Assembly (NCBI GenBank): GCA_035771165.1
Contig: JAWNZC010000320.1
Coordinates: 930,001-994,000 of the forward strand
Direction of reading: 5' to 3'
Length of the DNA: 64,000 nt
Origin: Paragorgia papillata
Taxonomy: Eukaryota > Cnidaria > Anthozoa > Scleralcyonacea > Coralliidae
This document shows, piece after piece, positions 46,442-56,235 of this stretch. How positions within the stretch are numbered: position 1 is the first letter of the stretch; each line of letters starts with the position of its first letter. The position numbers were made by a program, and so were the translations under genes. The notes beneath the pieces were generated by a model. The model was not told the origin of the DNA, made no database searches, and worked only from the letters and a program-made list of their open reading frames with translations.

Positions 46442-47120
46442 GGTGGCTCCATATAGTTTCTAGAAAAATGGAAAATACAAGTTTGAGAGTCCAAAACACG
46501 TGATTAAACAATTCGGAAAAAGACTAAAACTAAATGTTATGCATAGTTAAATAGTCCGACAATCAGAAACTGTTACCAAATAAATAGCAACAGTTGTTGC
46601 TATGGCAACAATGATGTTTCCAAATGGCTGCCAATTATCCTTCAAACTAATTTAATACGAAAACTTTGGTGACCCCCAATTTTTTTTTTATTAAAACTTT
46701 TCTTGAAGTACGAGTAATCAATTGGCCGATTTTAAAACAATTCTGTAGAAGAAATAATTTTTTTTCTGGAAAAATCATGTTTGTTAATGTTTAAAAAATT
46801 TCGTTCTACAGAATTTTTTAAAATCGGCCTATTCATTACTCATACTTCAACAAAAGTTTTAATGAAAAAAAAATTGGGGGTCACCAAAGTTTTTTTCGAA
46901 TTAAATTAGTTTTAAGGGTAATTGGCCGCCATTTTGAAAAGTATTGTTGCCATAGCAACAACTGTTGCCATTTATTTGGTGACAGTTTTTGATTGTCAGA
47001 CTATTTAACTATGCATAACATTTAGTTTTAGTCTTTTTCCGAATTGTTTATGCACGTGTTTTGGACTCTCAAACTTGTATTTTCCATTTTTCAAGAAACT
47101 GTGTATTCAAAAACAGTACC
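46442..47120. mobile_element. TTAA MITE (GGTGGCTCCATACAG family), copy 3
   Basis: TTAA at 46438-46441 and 47121-47124 flank it. The left is GGTGGCTCCATATAGTTTCT. The right arm is inverted and matches through ACAGTTTCTTGAAAAATGG, but its last ~20 bp are replaced by an unrelated TTCAAAAACAGTACC. Another GGTGGCTCCACATGAACC begins right after the right TTAA, possibly a second related element. Confidence 0.8.
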
Positions 47121-47375
47121 TTAAGGTGGCTCCACATGAACCTTGGGCTAGCCGGGCTATAAACCGGGCTGACTCGTGTCACGAAAGTAAAAAGGAGATT
47201 TGAATTAATGTTAAGATTCGTTTACATCTAAACTAAACCAATTCTTCTTTGTACATTTAGTTTATGCGAGTTTTAAAACCACAGTACGATCTAATCAATC
47301 GCGAAAGTAATTATGTCATATTTTAAATATTAATGAATGAAGATATTAAACAATTAATTAAAAGCGTTATCTTAC

Positions 47376-47499
47376 CGCCAAGACAACATGCTGTGAAGAG
47401 AAACAATACTGCATAAGGTGGAACATGTTCCTCGTGCTTCTGGTGCTGGTGTCCGAGGCCTGTTACGTTCGTTATGTTGGACGAGTTGGTTACATTCAT
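47376..47499 (-). CDS. SLC9C1: SLC9 Na+/H+ exchanger (SLC9C-like), coding exon 1
   Basis: It starts at ATG 47499 and ends in a donor GTAAG at 47371-47375, in phase 1, exactly as exon 2 requires. It encodes MNVTNSSNITNVTGLGHQHQ, KHEEHVPP and the first transmembrane stretch YAVLFLFTACCLG. The short N-terminus carries four potential N-glycosylation sequons in the first 13 residues (NVT, NSS, NIT, NVT), consistent with an extracellular or luminal segment before the first helix. Joined to exons 2 and 3 it gives a continuous antiporter N-terminus of 117 residues. The start was chosen as the first ATG of the open frame. It lies head-to-head with the glutaredoxin-like gene. Confidence 0.8.
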
Positions 47500-47821
47500 T
47501 TCGCGTCAAACCAATCAAACCAAATTTCGTCAAGCTTGCCTATTTCCCAATAGTTTAAGTTTTCCAACGAGTCTTTTTAAACCCAACTAGCAGTTGCACA
47601 ATATTCCCAGCTATCAAGATTATCTTGTTCGTTTGTCGGTGAAATCCATTCTCGTTGATATTCTTGAAAACCGTTAGATCGATAAGAACCGTTAATGATG
47701 CCATTTTGCTTTGTCGACGTCATAATTATATTAAAATTTAGAATTCGGGCCCAGGGAAACGTTTCCCCGCGCGGGGATGTAAACTGTGTAACCTGTCCAA
47801 TGTTTGAGGCAATTATTTGCA
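47500..47821. promoter_or_regulatory. Candidate bidirectional promoter, 322 bp
   Basis: This is the interval between the two divergent start codons, free of the surrounding mobile repeats. It contains CCAAT words near 47510 and 47798, a CRE-like half CGACGTCA near 47715, and two overlapping perfect palindromes: GGGAAACGTTTCCC (47754-47767) and CCCCGCGCGGGG (47765-47776). It is locally GC-rich, unlike the flanks. No canonical TATA box stands out. Shared regulation is inferred from the arrangement only. Confidence 0.6.
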
Positions 47822-47989
47822 ATGCTTCGGCTGATTAGACTTTCGAATATAACTGCTTTATTTCGCCATGCTAAAGCATGCCCGTCTGGCAATGCAATTC
47901 ATAGTAGATCAAACACGCTTGGGAGTAGGACTGGAGATGGAGATCAACACAGCTGTGAAAGGCGACCAATTTTGGTAATGTACACAAAG
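47822..47989 (+). CDS. C5orf63: Glutaredoxin-like protein (C5orf63 homologue), exon 1
   Basis: First of three exons encoding a 130-residue glutaredoxin-like protein (DUF836-type fold). This exon gives 56 residues starting MLRLIRLSNITALFRHAKAC. That stretch is Arg/Ser/Leu-rich without acidic residues, as expected for a mitochondrial targeting peptide, and leads to the first beta strand RRPILVMYTK. It ends in phase 0 at a GTGAGA donor. An upstream in-frame ATG-like extension exists, but the chosen ATG begins the presequence and lies at the edge of the GC-rich promoter. The human family member has the same strand-then-CxxC layout. Confidence 0.9.
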
Positions 47990-48145
47990 GTGAGAAAAAT
48001 CTATCTTTTTTAATTCGCGCTCTGGACTAGTTGACGTTATCAGATAAATGGATTGGTGCTATTAAAGCTACACATTATTATAAATTTAAGTACGTCTGAC
48101 GGTAGAATGCATGATGTATAAAACACTATGTTGAATAAATTAGGG

Positions 48146-48379
48146 GGTATTTACATGGATGAAAGTTGTCCCTCGAGTTGTCCCTGTCAAGGGGGGGGGG
48201 GGTCACCCTGGCCCCAGAGCTACAGTTTACAGAGCAGAGTTGTCTCGGGTAGCTGAGTGAAACTGTTTACATGAGTGAAAGTTGCCTCACCCACTAGCAT
48301 TACCCAGTACCTTGCAAAGAGCCAAGAGGGTGACCCTACTACCCGAGACAAGTGTCAAATTCCCTATGTAAACACCCAC
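48146..48379. repeat. Probable MITE with GGGTATTTACATGG ends
   Basis: GGGGGTATTTACATGG at the left and CCTATGTAAACACCC at the right are imperfect inverted ends. A second inner pair is formed by GGGTCACCCTGGC and GAGGGTGACCCT. A G homopolymer lies at about 48190-48203. Confidence 0.5.
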
Positions 48380-49297
48380 TGTTGCGACTAAATAAAATGA
48401 ATGCAAAGTTGGCTCTCCCAAGGTGGTCAGGGTAGGGTGACCCTTCTAGTAGGATATATATTATACTAATCTTATTATTATACTATCCAATCGTATACTA
48501 TACAATAATATATTTACAGCAATTAAGAGGTATGACCCTAAACCTAACATTAACTGAGAAAAAGGCCTGTATGGATGTTGAGATGGCTCTTAATTGGAAC
48601 TGCATGTAGTGATATCTGCTGGTCATTCACTAGGGTAAAGATTGAAGCCAAACATGGTGGACATGTAGGCCTGAAGTATGTATGCAGTAGTTCCAGTCTC
48701 CTCACAGTCTTTCACTCTTTTGACCAATTCAGACTTGACCAGACTGCGTGGAAGACTGGAATTATATGTACCTTAGGCCTACATGCTGGCATGTTGTTCA
48801 CCACAAAGATATCACTCCAGTTATATATATATATATATATACATATATATATCGAGCATCACTGGCTCCCACAAAGTAAGCAATGGCAAACAGACTTGCT
48901 AATGAGCCAGTTCAACAGCAGAATAATAGTGTTCAACATCCAGAAACTGTGTCATTTCTATACTTTGTTGATTTTGAACAGTATGTTTACTTTAAGTAGA
49001 GTTTACCAGTTTTTTTTAAAAATGATTGCATGCGGTACACAGGCTGGGTACACAGCCCCCAGCAGGGTCCAGGGGCCGAGCTGGTGGTGGAGCTGGGGGG
49101 TGGGGGAGCGAAGCCCACCAGAACTGTTTTTTATACCTATTAATACCTATGAATCATATGATAGCTAACATATGAATCATATATCTATGAATCATCTGAT
49201 AGCTATGATACCTAATACCTAGTCCTTGGCCAAAATAGATTGTCTGAAAGAATTAAGATACAGTATGAAGAAGAAGGAAGTCCATAAAGGTCTCACA

Positions 49298-49302
<5 letters not shown>

Positions 49303-49332
<30 letters not shown>

Positions 49333-49470
49333 GATATTAGGTGTTACTCCGAGTGACAAACCATACCGGACAAGTAGAGAAAACTATACTTGGCCCGGCT
49401 GGGATTCAAACCCGCGATGTTCAGTTTACTAGTCCGATGCTCTACTGACTGAGCTACAGGTCAAGTTGGG
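49303..49470 (-). repeat. tRNA-derived SINE
   Basis: On the minus strand 49458-49395 reads TAGCTCAGTCAGTAGAGCAT (A box) and GCGGGTTTGAATCCCAGC (B box), the tRNA-like head of a SINE. The tail runs through CAAGTATAGTTTTCTCTACT and GTCACTCGGAGTAACACCTA into a (TA)n run. The anticodon stem is mismatched, so it is not a functional tRNA. Confidence 0.8.
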
Positions 49471-49604
49471 AGCTGGTGGTTGAATGATGGTAGTTGGGTT
49501 ATTTGATATTTTGAAACAGATACTAGTTTCTTCAATATCGAGACATTAGTCTTTATACATATAGATTTAGAACAATTATTATGGGTCAATGAACTCGGGT
49601 GAAG

Positions 49605-49675
49605 AATAATGATATTGGGTGTTACTCCGAGTGACGAACCATACCAGACAAGTAGAGAAAACTCTACTTGGCCCA
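49605..49675 (-). repeat. SINE tail fragment, second copy
   Basis: It matches the non-tRNA tail of the SINE at 49320-49395 (ATGATATTGGGTGTTACTCC, GACAAGTAGAGAAAAC) and lacks the tRNA-like head. Confidence 0.75.
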
Positions 49676-50089
49676 GATATGATATGAGGAGCATGCAGTA
49701 GATTATATAAGTTTTGACATACATAAATTAAAATATTTAAGTATTATAATAACAAGAAACAATAAATTTACCTAAGACTAAGAGTATAGTTGAATCGTGG
49801 AACAGTAATCCACTTGTGACTTAAATATATACTCATACATAGTATATTATATATTATTGTCTATTAAATATTGTATATAGTCACAAAAAAATATGGGTAT
49901 ACACAATACATAAAATTGTGCTTAAAATTATTAATGCCACTCTCAAAATCGAGGAAATACGATATCAGAGGCTCAAAAATTTCCTAGAGACCGGAACGCC
50001 CCGGGCGCACAGAGGCGCACACCCCGGCCGGCCCCTTAGAGTATTCAGGCTTTGCACTCAGCCAGGCGCCCCTTCCATATAATTTCCCT

Positions 50090-50200
50090 GTAACTTTTCT
50101 GTTGCCAGTACGCCCCTGCCCGTATCGTGTCATGCATAGCGTCACGCATGGCGTAACGCGTGTCGACGGAATGACATGATTGGGCAAGACTGGGATAATT
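50090..50200. repeat. CGTCACGCATGG repeat family, copy 1
   Basis: GCATAGCGTCACGCATGGCG then TAACGCGTGTCG, GGAATGACATGATTGGGCAA and GACTGGGATAAT. The same block order occurs at 51290-51425 and 62715-62815. Confidence 0.7.
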
Positions 50201-50601
50201 TTGAATTTATTTTTGAAAAAATAAAAAAAAGGGTAAAAAAGTCATCCAAGTAATGCAGCAAATCAATCACATCGTAATTGTTCTGTAGCACCCACTCAAA
50301 CTATCTGCTAACGTGTTAAAAATGCCCGGGCAGAATGTAGGCCAAAGGGGAGTGCCAAATCAACGAAATAATGATCGCGCCATTTCATACCAGGTCATCG
50401 ACATACAGACCTTTGTTAATTTCAATCAATAAATTTGTGCGAAGTCATTTGTGTAACCAGCTTCGCTGGAATTGGAGCGTGGCCAGGGCCGAGAATGAAT
50501 GCTTTTTGCGGGTAAAGTTTCGAACCAGCGTGTGGTATCGGAGCGACCAATTCTATACCCCTACTCGCGATCGGGGTCAACGCATTGTAATAGATCTGCG
50601 C

Positions 50602-50886
50602 CTAAGTCACGCGGTTGGTGTATTTCACCCGCTGTTTCAACAAAGTTAGGAACATTGAACGTACCTGCCGTTTAGTGACCGGTTGATGTTGTGCCCGGTT
50701 GTTGTCGACTACCGTCTGTGTCACCGCGGGACTTAACTGGTGAAGACTCTGCGCGATGGCTGTCTGAAGACCCGATAAAAATTCTGGCGATTGGAACGCC
50801 GTTCCCCAATTCACCTGCGTCACATTTTGCTGCTCCGCGTCATGGGACGTGATCTCCATTGATGATGATCTGCTTTCTGTAGACAT
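50602..50886 (-). pseudogene. DIRS-like gag fragment
   Basis: Starting at ATG 50886, the frame reads MSTESRSSSMEITSHDAEQQ, then WGTAFQSPEFLSGLQTAIAQ, SLHQLSPAVTQTVVD. A Ser-rich start followed by FxSPEFLxGLQxAIxxSL resembles the gag-like ORF1 of DIRS elements. It ends after about 94 codons with no downstream RT, so it is a 5' fragment. The identification rests on motif memory only. Confidence 0.45.
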
Positions 50887-51070
50887 ATTACGCCAAAATG
50901 CACAATTTCACAAAGCTCCAGAACATGCGTGTCATGCACGGCTGGTCAAGCAAGTGCGCTAATGCTGACTAGGGGGTCGTTCCTATCTCTTAGCCTACCC
51001 CCTCGTTGCACGTGCTAGCACCACTCATTTACGACGCACGGTTTACCTAGCTGTTAACCTTGCAATTGCA

Positions 51071-51652
51071 TAACCTCGCTTATCTCCTGTCGACCTCTGT
51101 CTAAAACCGGAAATCCCATTCTAATCTTAGGCAAATTATTTTATAATTAACCGATTCACAGAATAATTACTGCCACTACATCTGAGCGCTAAACCTGAAT
51201 GTTTACGTATACACGGCAAATATTATTTCAATACGCGAGTGCGTATTGTATATATAAGTAGATACACCCCCCCCCCCCCTATATTTACCGCCTAAAGGGA
51301 TGCCGCGTCACTAATATTCGGCGTGCGTCACGCATGGCGTCACGTATGGCGTCATGCATAGCGTCGCGCATGGCGTAACGCGCGTGTCGCCCGGAATGAC
51401 ATGATTGAGCAAGACTGGGATAATGAGTGCACATCAGGCTATCATATTGGAATATGAAACCTACGAGTGTCTAGTTAATACGCGCTTATCTCCTCTCGAC
51501 CTCTGTCTGAAACCAGAAATCCCATTCTAATCTTAGGCAAATTCTTTGAAAATTAACCGATACACAGATGAATTATTTCCACTACATCTGAGCGCTAAAC
51601 CTGAATGTTTACGTATACACGGCAAATATTATTTCAATACGCGAGTGCGTTT
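51071..51652. repeat. ~180-bp direct repeat pair flanking a CGTCACGCATGG block
   Basis: 51071-51247 and 51480-51652 are direct copies: CGACCTCTGTCT, CCCATTCTAATCTTAGGCAA, CATCTGAGCGCTAAACCTGA and CAATACGCGAGTGCGT. Between them are a (TA)n stretch, a C homopolymer (51269-51282) and the CGTCACGCATGG repeat copy 2 (51290-51425). This could be a duplication or the terminal repeats of a retroelement. Confidence 0.75.
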
Positions 51653-52319
51653 GAGGGCAAATACACGATATAACTAAGGCTAAGATTTACTTTAAATAAT
51701 TGGTTTCCGCCGTCAAAACACTAATGATACTTAACCTTCTTTACCCAACATGCCAATAATAAAAATATAAGAAAGAAAAGCGAAGGAGAGTGCAGAGCAC
51801 CTACTGTGAGTATTTAAACACTTTTTTCTGACAATTCGCCTGTACACGGCGTCTAGATTGTTCTCTCAAAATCACTTTATTACCAATAAATACTGGCTCA
51901 ATATATGATAGAAAACATAATTAAAATAGTGCATATGGTTTCCTTATAACAAAGACTAGGTAGACCATAAATAATTATCAAAAGTGAACATTTTCTCAAA
52001 GGGTAATCATCCCCATAGCAGTGTTTACATTTCGCAATGATATTAAGTTTTGTAGTCACGCGCTTGGCTCGTTATCTAGTATTCACTCCACGGGATGTCG
52101 CTTGATGCCGTCTCACTTTAATAGTATCCAGCGTGACGAATGGCATCGCTAACGCGGGGAACGGCTTATTCTATCATTGCAATATTAGTTCGTACAAGTT
52201 TGGGGAAAGTAGCGATCAATCACGTATCTAGCATAAAACATAGAATACGTAGTTCAGACCGTTTGGTTTAAAAGAACGTAGAGCTCGGAGCCAAGAGTAA
52301 TGGAAGATCTAGTAGCCGA

Positions 52320-53790
52320 CCCTTTTTATTATCTCCCATTTATCTAGCTTATCATCCTTTTATCTTCCCTTTATCTTCCTCTTCTTCTTATCTTCCTTAT
52401 CTTCTTTTTATCTTTCCCTTATCTTCCTCTTACCTTCCTTATTTTCCTCTTATCTTTCTTAGCTTCCTCTTATCTTCCCTTTATCTTCCTTTTATCTTCC
52501 TCTTACCTTCCTTTTATCTTCCTCTTATCTTCCTCTTATCTTTCTTATCTTCCTTTTATCTTCCTCTTATCTTCCTTATCTTCCCTTTATCTTCCTTGTA
52601 TCTTCCCTTTATCTTTCTTATCTTCCTCCTCCTCCTCTTTCTCCCCTCCCCCTCTTTCTCCTCCTCCTCTTTCTCCTCCTCCTATTTCTCATCCGCCTCT
52701 TTCTCCCCTCCCCCTCTTTCTCCTCCTCTTTCTCCTCCCCCTCTTTCTCCTCCTCCTATTTCTCCTCCTCCTCCTATTTCTCCTCCTCCTCCACCACCTC
52801 TTTCTCTTCCTCCTCCCCCTCTTTCTCCTCCTCCTCTTTCTCCCCCTCCCCCTTTCTCCTCCTCCCCCTTTCTCCTCCTCCCCCTTTCTCCTCCTCCTCC
52901 TCCCCTTAAAATATGTGTTTTGGTAGCGTCTATGAAGATTCAATGATTCAATCTTCGGATTCAATGATTCAATCTTAGGATTCAATGATTCAATCTTATA
53001 GGAATCAATCTTACGATTGCCATCAAAATATCCCTCACTTCTGAGAGAATGCAGGGATTTGATGTACCTCTTCTTATAAAACACCGTCTCGCGTTAGAGT
53101 GGTATTTATTTAGTCATAGACGCTACCAAAACACATATTTTAAGGGGAGGAGGAGGACGAGAAAGAGGGGGAGGAGGAGGAGGATAAAGAGCGGGAGGAG
53201 GAGGAGAAAGAGGAGGAGGAGAAAGAGGGGGAGAAGGAGGAGGAGAAAGAGGAGGCGGGGAAAGAGGGGGAGAAAGAGGAGGACGAGAAAGAGGAGGAGG
53301 TGGAGGATGAGGATAAAGGGAAGGTAAGAGGAAGATAAGAGGAAGATAAAGGGAAGATAAAGGGAAGATAAGGAATATAAGAGGAAGATATAAGGAAGAT
53401 AAAGGGAATATAAGAGGAATATAAGAGGAAGATAAGAGGAAGATAAAAGGAAGAAAAGGAAGATAAAGGGAAGATAAGAGTAAGCTAAGAAAGATAAGAG
53501 GAAAATAAGGAAGATAAGAGGAAGATAAGAGGAAGATAAGGGAGATAAAGGGAAGATAAGAGGAAGATAAGGAAGATAAAGGGAAGATAAGAGGAAGATA
53601 AGGAAGGTAAAAGGAAGATAAGGAAGATAAAGGGAAGATAAGAGGAAGATAAGGAAGATAAGAGGAAGATAAGGAAGATAAAAGGAAGATAAGGTAGATA
53701 AAGGGAAGATAAAGGGAAGATAAAGGGAATATAAGAGGAAGATAAGGGGAAGATAAGGAAGGTAAAAGGAAGATAAGGAGGTGTTTTAAA
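52320..53790. repeat. 1.5-kb polypyrimidine/polypurine inverted repeat
   Basis: 52320-52905 is almost pure pyrimidine: TTATCTTCC words first, then CTCCTCCTCTTTCTCC words. 53145-53780 is the mirror on the other strand, with GGAGGAGAAAGAGG first and GAAGATAAGAGGAAGATAAG last. The spacer begins TTAAAATATGTGTTTTGGTA and ends with the exact inverse. The long open frames here are compositional artefacts. Such tracts can form triplex or cruciform DNA. Confidence 0.93.
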
Positions 53791-53794
53791 CTGC

Positions 53795-55316
53795 ACGAGT
53801 GCTTTGACAAAACATACGTGCATTGTTTGCAGGACAAATTACAAATAAGATAAAGAAAATACAAGAAGTAAGGAAAACCGACTAATAATATCCACGAACG
53901 TGTGGCATTTGAGAATAACAACCGACTATAGATATAAACAGATGAGGGTTTTAGGGCAATTTTTAACAGCAAAAATCCACCAGCAACGTGTTCTTGTACA
54001 ACCAGAGAATGAAATCACATCATTTTTGTTTTGGTGGAAACGGCAAACTTTTGCAGAAGTTGGCCATATGTGCATGTCGTCGTCACACTGAAATCAGTAG
54101 CATTGACAAGTAGAACTTTATTGTAGGATCTGACAAAAAGCCTAATTATATATTGCTGTGTAAGAACGGAATTATACATAAATTTAGCACAACATTGTAG
54201 CAATTAGAAGGTCTACTAGCACACTAACTAGTAAACAAGTCGTTGGATGAGAAGAATGAATACATAATTTACCTATACCAACGGCAATTTCCCCATTACT
54301 GAATACCCCTCAGATATCAAGAGCAGTAATGGAATAAAATAAAACCAGCATTTAAATTTTGCTGGAAACGGCAAAGTTTCGAGTTATATATAGTCAATCA
54401 AACATTTGCTACCGATTTGGCTCTAATGCGGTTTCTTCGTACTACCACTTCATCTTCCAATATTTATACATCTTACCTGTTGAAATATCTCCTTTCATCT
54501 ATCAGAACAACGTCAGTGTTTCCCCTATTCGATTAACATACTTATACTTTAAAACTCTGGTTGACCGACAGATTGTTAGTAAATCTTGAATATTTTAGGC
54601 AAAACAGGAAGTTTCGGAATGGTTGGATAAAATTGGTGTTTATGGCAATTTTGTGGTTATTGTGCTTATTATAATTGCCGGACGAATAGCCAAACCCAGA
54701 AGGGATCCATGACCGGACAAATAACAACTTCGTAAACGTATCATAATTTTTACTTTTGTGTTGCAAAACAGGACTTGGAGTATTTGACTATACCGTCTAT
54801 ATGCTTCAGTTGTCAAGTGGCTCTTACTCTGAACGTCCAATTTCGGATTTATATTAAAAAGCCCAACCACAATCCGACATTGCAACTTTTCATATGATTT
54901 CAATACAACGTGACTTACATGAGCGCCCTGATTCCAAATGATGTTATATACTTTTACATCGATGAGTGTCAGCTGCTGAAATAACTAAAGATTCTGCTTT
55001 CCTATTGGTTGAAACTTTTGCGCATTCCAGGCATGCGGTGCATGCACGGACAAGTGGATTTAGCCCTGAATGACGCAATGTTGTAATTCGTGGTTACCTG
55101 GCCCTTATTTCTTTTGAAATTGGGCCAGGGTACCAGGCTAACTCCACCACAGACGGTCTAAAAACACGATGAGCCCCCGATATTTTTGATAGCGGTAACA
55201 GATTTCAGTGACTTTGACCAGTTACATTATTATTCTTTTTAGTGCTTCGTTTTTATACCAACATCTACATGTCCAATGCATTTGAAAATGATTTAATCCT
55301 TTTCTGCTCATTCTAG
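53795..55316. other. Intron 1 of the glutaredoxin-like gene, right part: no gene seen
   Basis: No coding or structural feature is recognised apart from a small inverted pair around 55096-55135 (TACCTGGCCC / GGGCCAGGGTA). Confidence 0.5.
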
Positions 55317-55373
55317 GAAAACTGTTCTCTTTGTGATGAAGCAAAAGCGCAACTAGAGAGATACAAAGGATTG
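55317..55373 (+). CDS. C5orf63: Glutaredoxin-like protein (C5orf63 homologue), exon 2
   Basis: A 57-nt exon of 19 codons, phase 0 at both ends, between TTCTAG at 55316 and GTAAGT at 55374. It reads ENCSLCDEAKAQLERYKGL. It contributes the CxxC redox site (CSLC) and the first helix, which corresponds to KDPCPLCDEAKEVLKPY in the human protein. Glutaredoxin-like folds use this motif for thiol-disulfide chemistry or metal/glutathione binding. The whole active site lies in this one micro-exon, 7.3 kb from exon 1 and 5.4 kb from exon 3, with transposons in both introns. Confidence 0.92.
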
Positions 55374-55982
55374 GTAAGTTAAGTTTTGTATAGATGGATG
55401 CACTGTACGAGATATAATACAGTTACTAGTGGATTAATGATGCCAATAGTGGTAAACATTAATACTAGAAATGCAACAACCCCTCGCCCGCTTTTACATG
55501 ATTTTTTGAAATAGCCCCCACCCACCCACCCCCGATTAAAATAAGTACATATACATGTACAGCAACAACAAATGATAATCCTCGGGATAATTACAGAATT
55601 TATGGATTAGAATGACTAAACTGATATAACGAAAGTTGAACATATCAAAGCAAAACTCAGATTTCATATTAAACTCTGGTTGTAAAAATATATTGTTTTC
55701 AGCCATTTAGGAGGTTTCCAAAAGCGGAATTACTTTTAGCAATGGCTCCCCAATGTATGCATGTTTTGCCAAGGCTGAATTAAAAGTTAACAGCTCAAAA
55801 ACTACATTTATAATTAGTTTTTAGGTTGTGTCTAAAAGGGTTTCTATTTAAACGTCTTGGCATTTACATTAATAAATAAATGCTGATTCCAATCAGCAAA
55901 ATTAACAAATACAAACCCCCTAACTATTCTTACCGCGTGACACCGTGCCGAACATATATATTTAAGAAATAGAAAATGCCCG

Positions 55983-56145
55983 CCCGTGTTTATATAGCCT
56001 GATGCAAACACGAGAGTGAGTTGGGAGAATTTGAAAGTTTATGTGAACCCGAGCCGTAGGCGAGGGTTTACATAAGTACTTTCAAATTCTCCCAAACTCA
56101 TTGGAGTGTTTGCATCAGGTTATATAAACACAGGGCATCCATTTT
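55983..56145. repeat. Palindrome with CCCGAGCCGTAGGCGAGGG centre
   Basis: GTGTTTATATAGCCTGATGC, AAACACGAGAGTGAGTTGGG and AGAATTTGAAAGT on the left are repeated inverted on the right. The centre is CCCGAGCCGTAGGCGAGGGT. A shorter copy of the arm recurs at 56192-56222. Confidence 0.85.
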
Positions 56146-56235
56146 CTATTTTTTTTTATAAATAACACTAAGAAATGTGCCATGACGTCACAACCGTGTT
56201 TGCATAGCCTGATATAAACACGGTAATTGCCCAAT

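Larger units (their letters stand above)
15649..47375 (-). other. SLC9-like gene intron 1 (31.7 kb), transposon-filled
   Basis: The interval between exon 2 and exon 1, with GT-AG ends on the minus strand. It holds BEN-type elements II and III, two Kolobok-like elements, the GIY-YIG/TTAA/mariner nest and many MITEs. No additional host exon was recognised. Confidence 0.75.

Noticed and set aside
49392..49460. tRNA gene
   Set aside because: A and B boxes are present, but the anticodon stem is mismatched and the sequence continues into a SINE tail. Treated as a SINE.
52596..52946. Proline/serine-rich ORF resembling a structural protein
   Set aside because: Same explanation: CTCCTCCTC repeats code for SPPP in this frame.
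53106..53972. 288-codon Leu/Ser/Pro-rich open frame on the minus strand
   Set aside because: It is the translation of a polypurine/polypyrimidine tract. Composition alone keeps the frame open.
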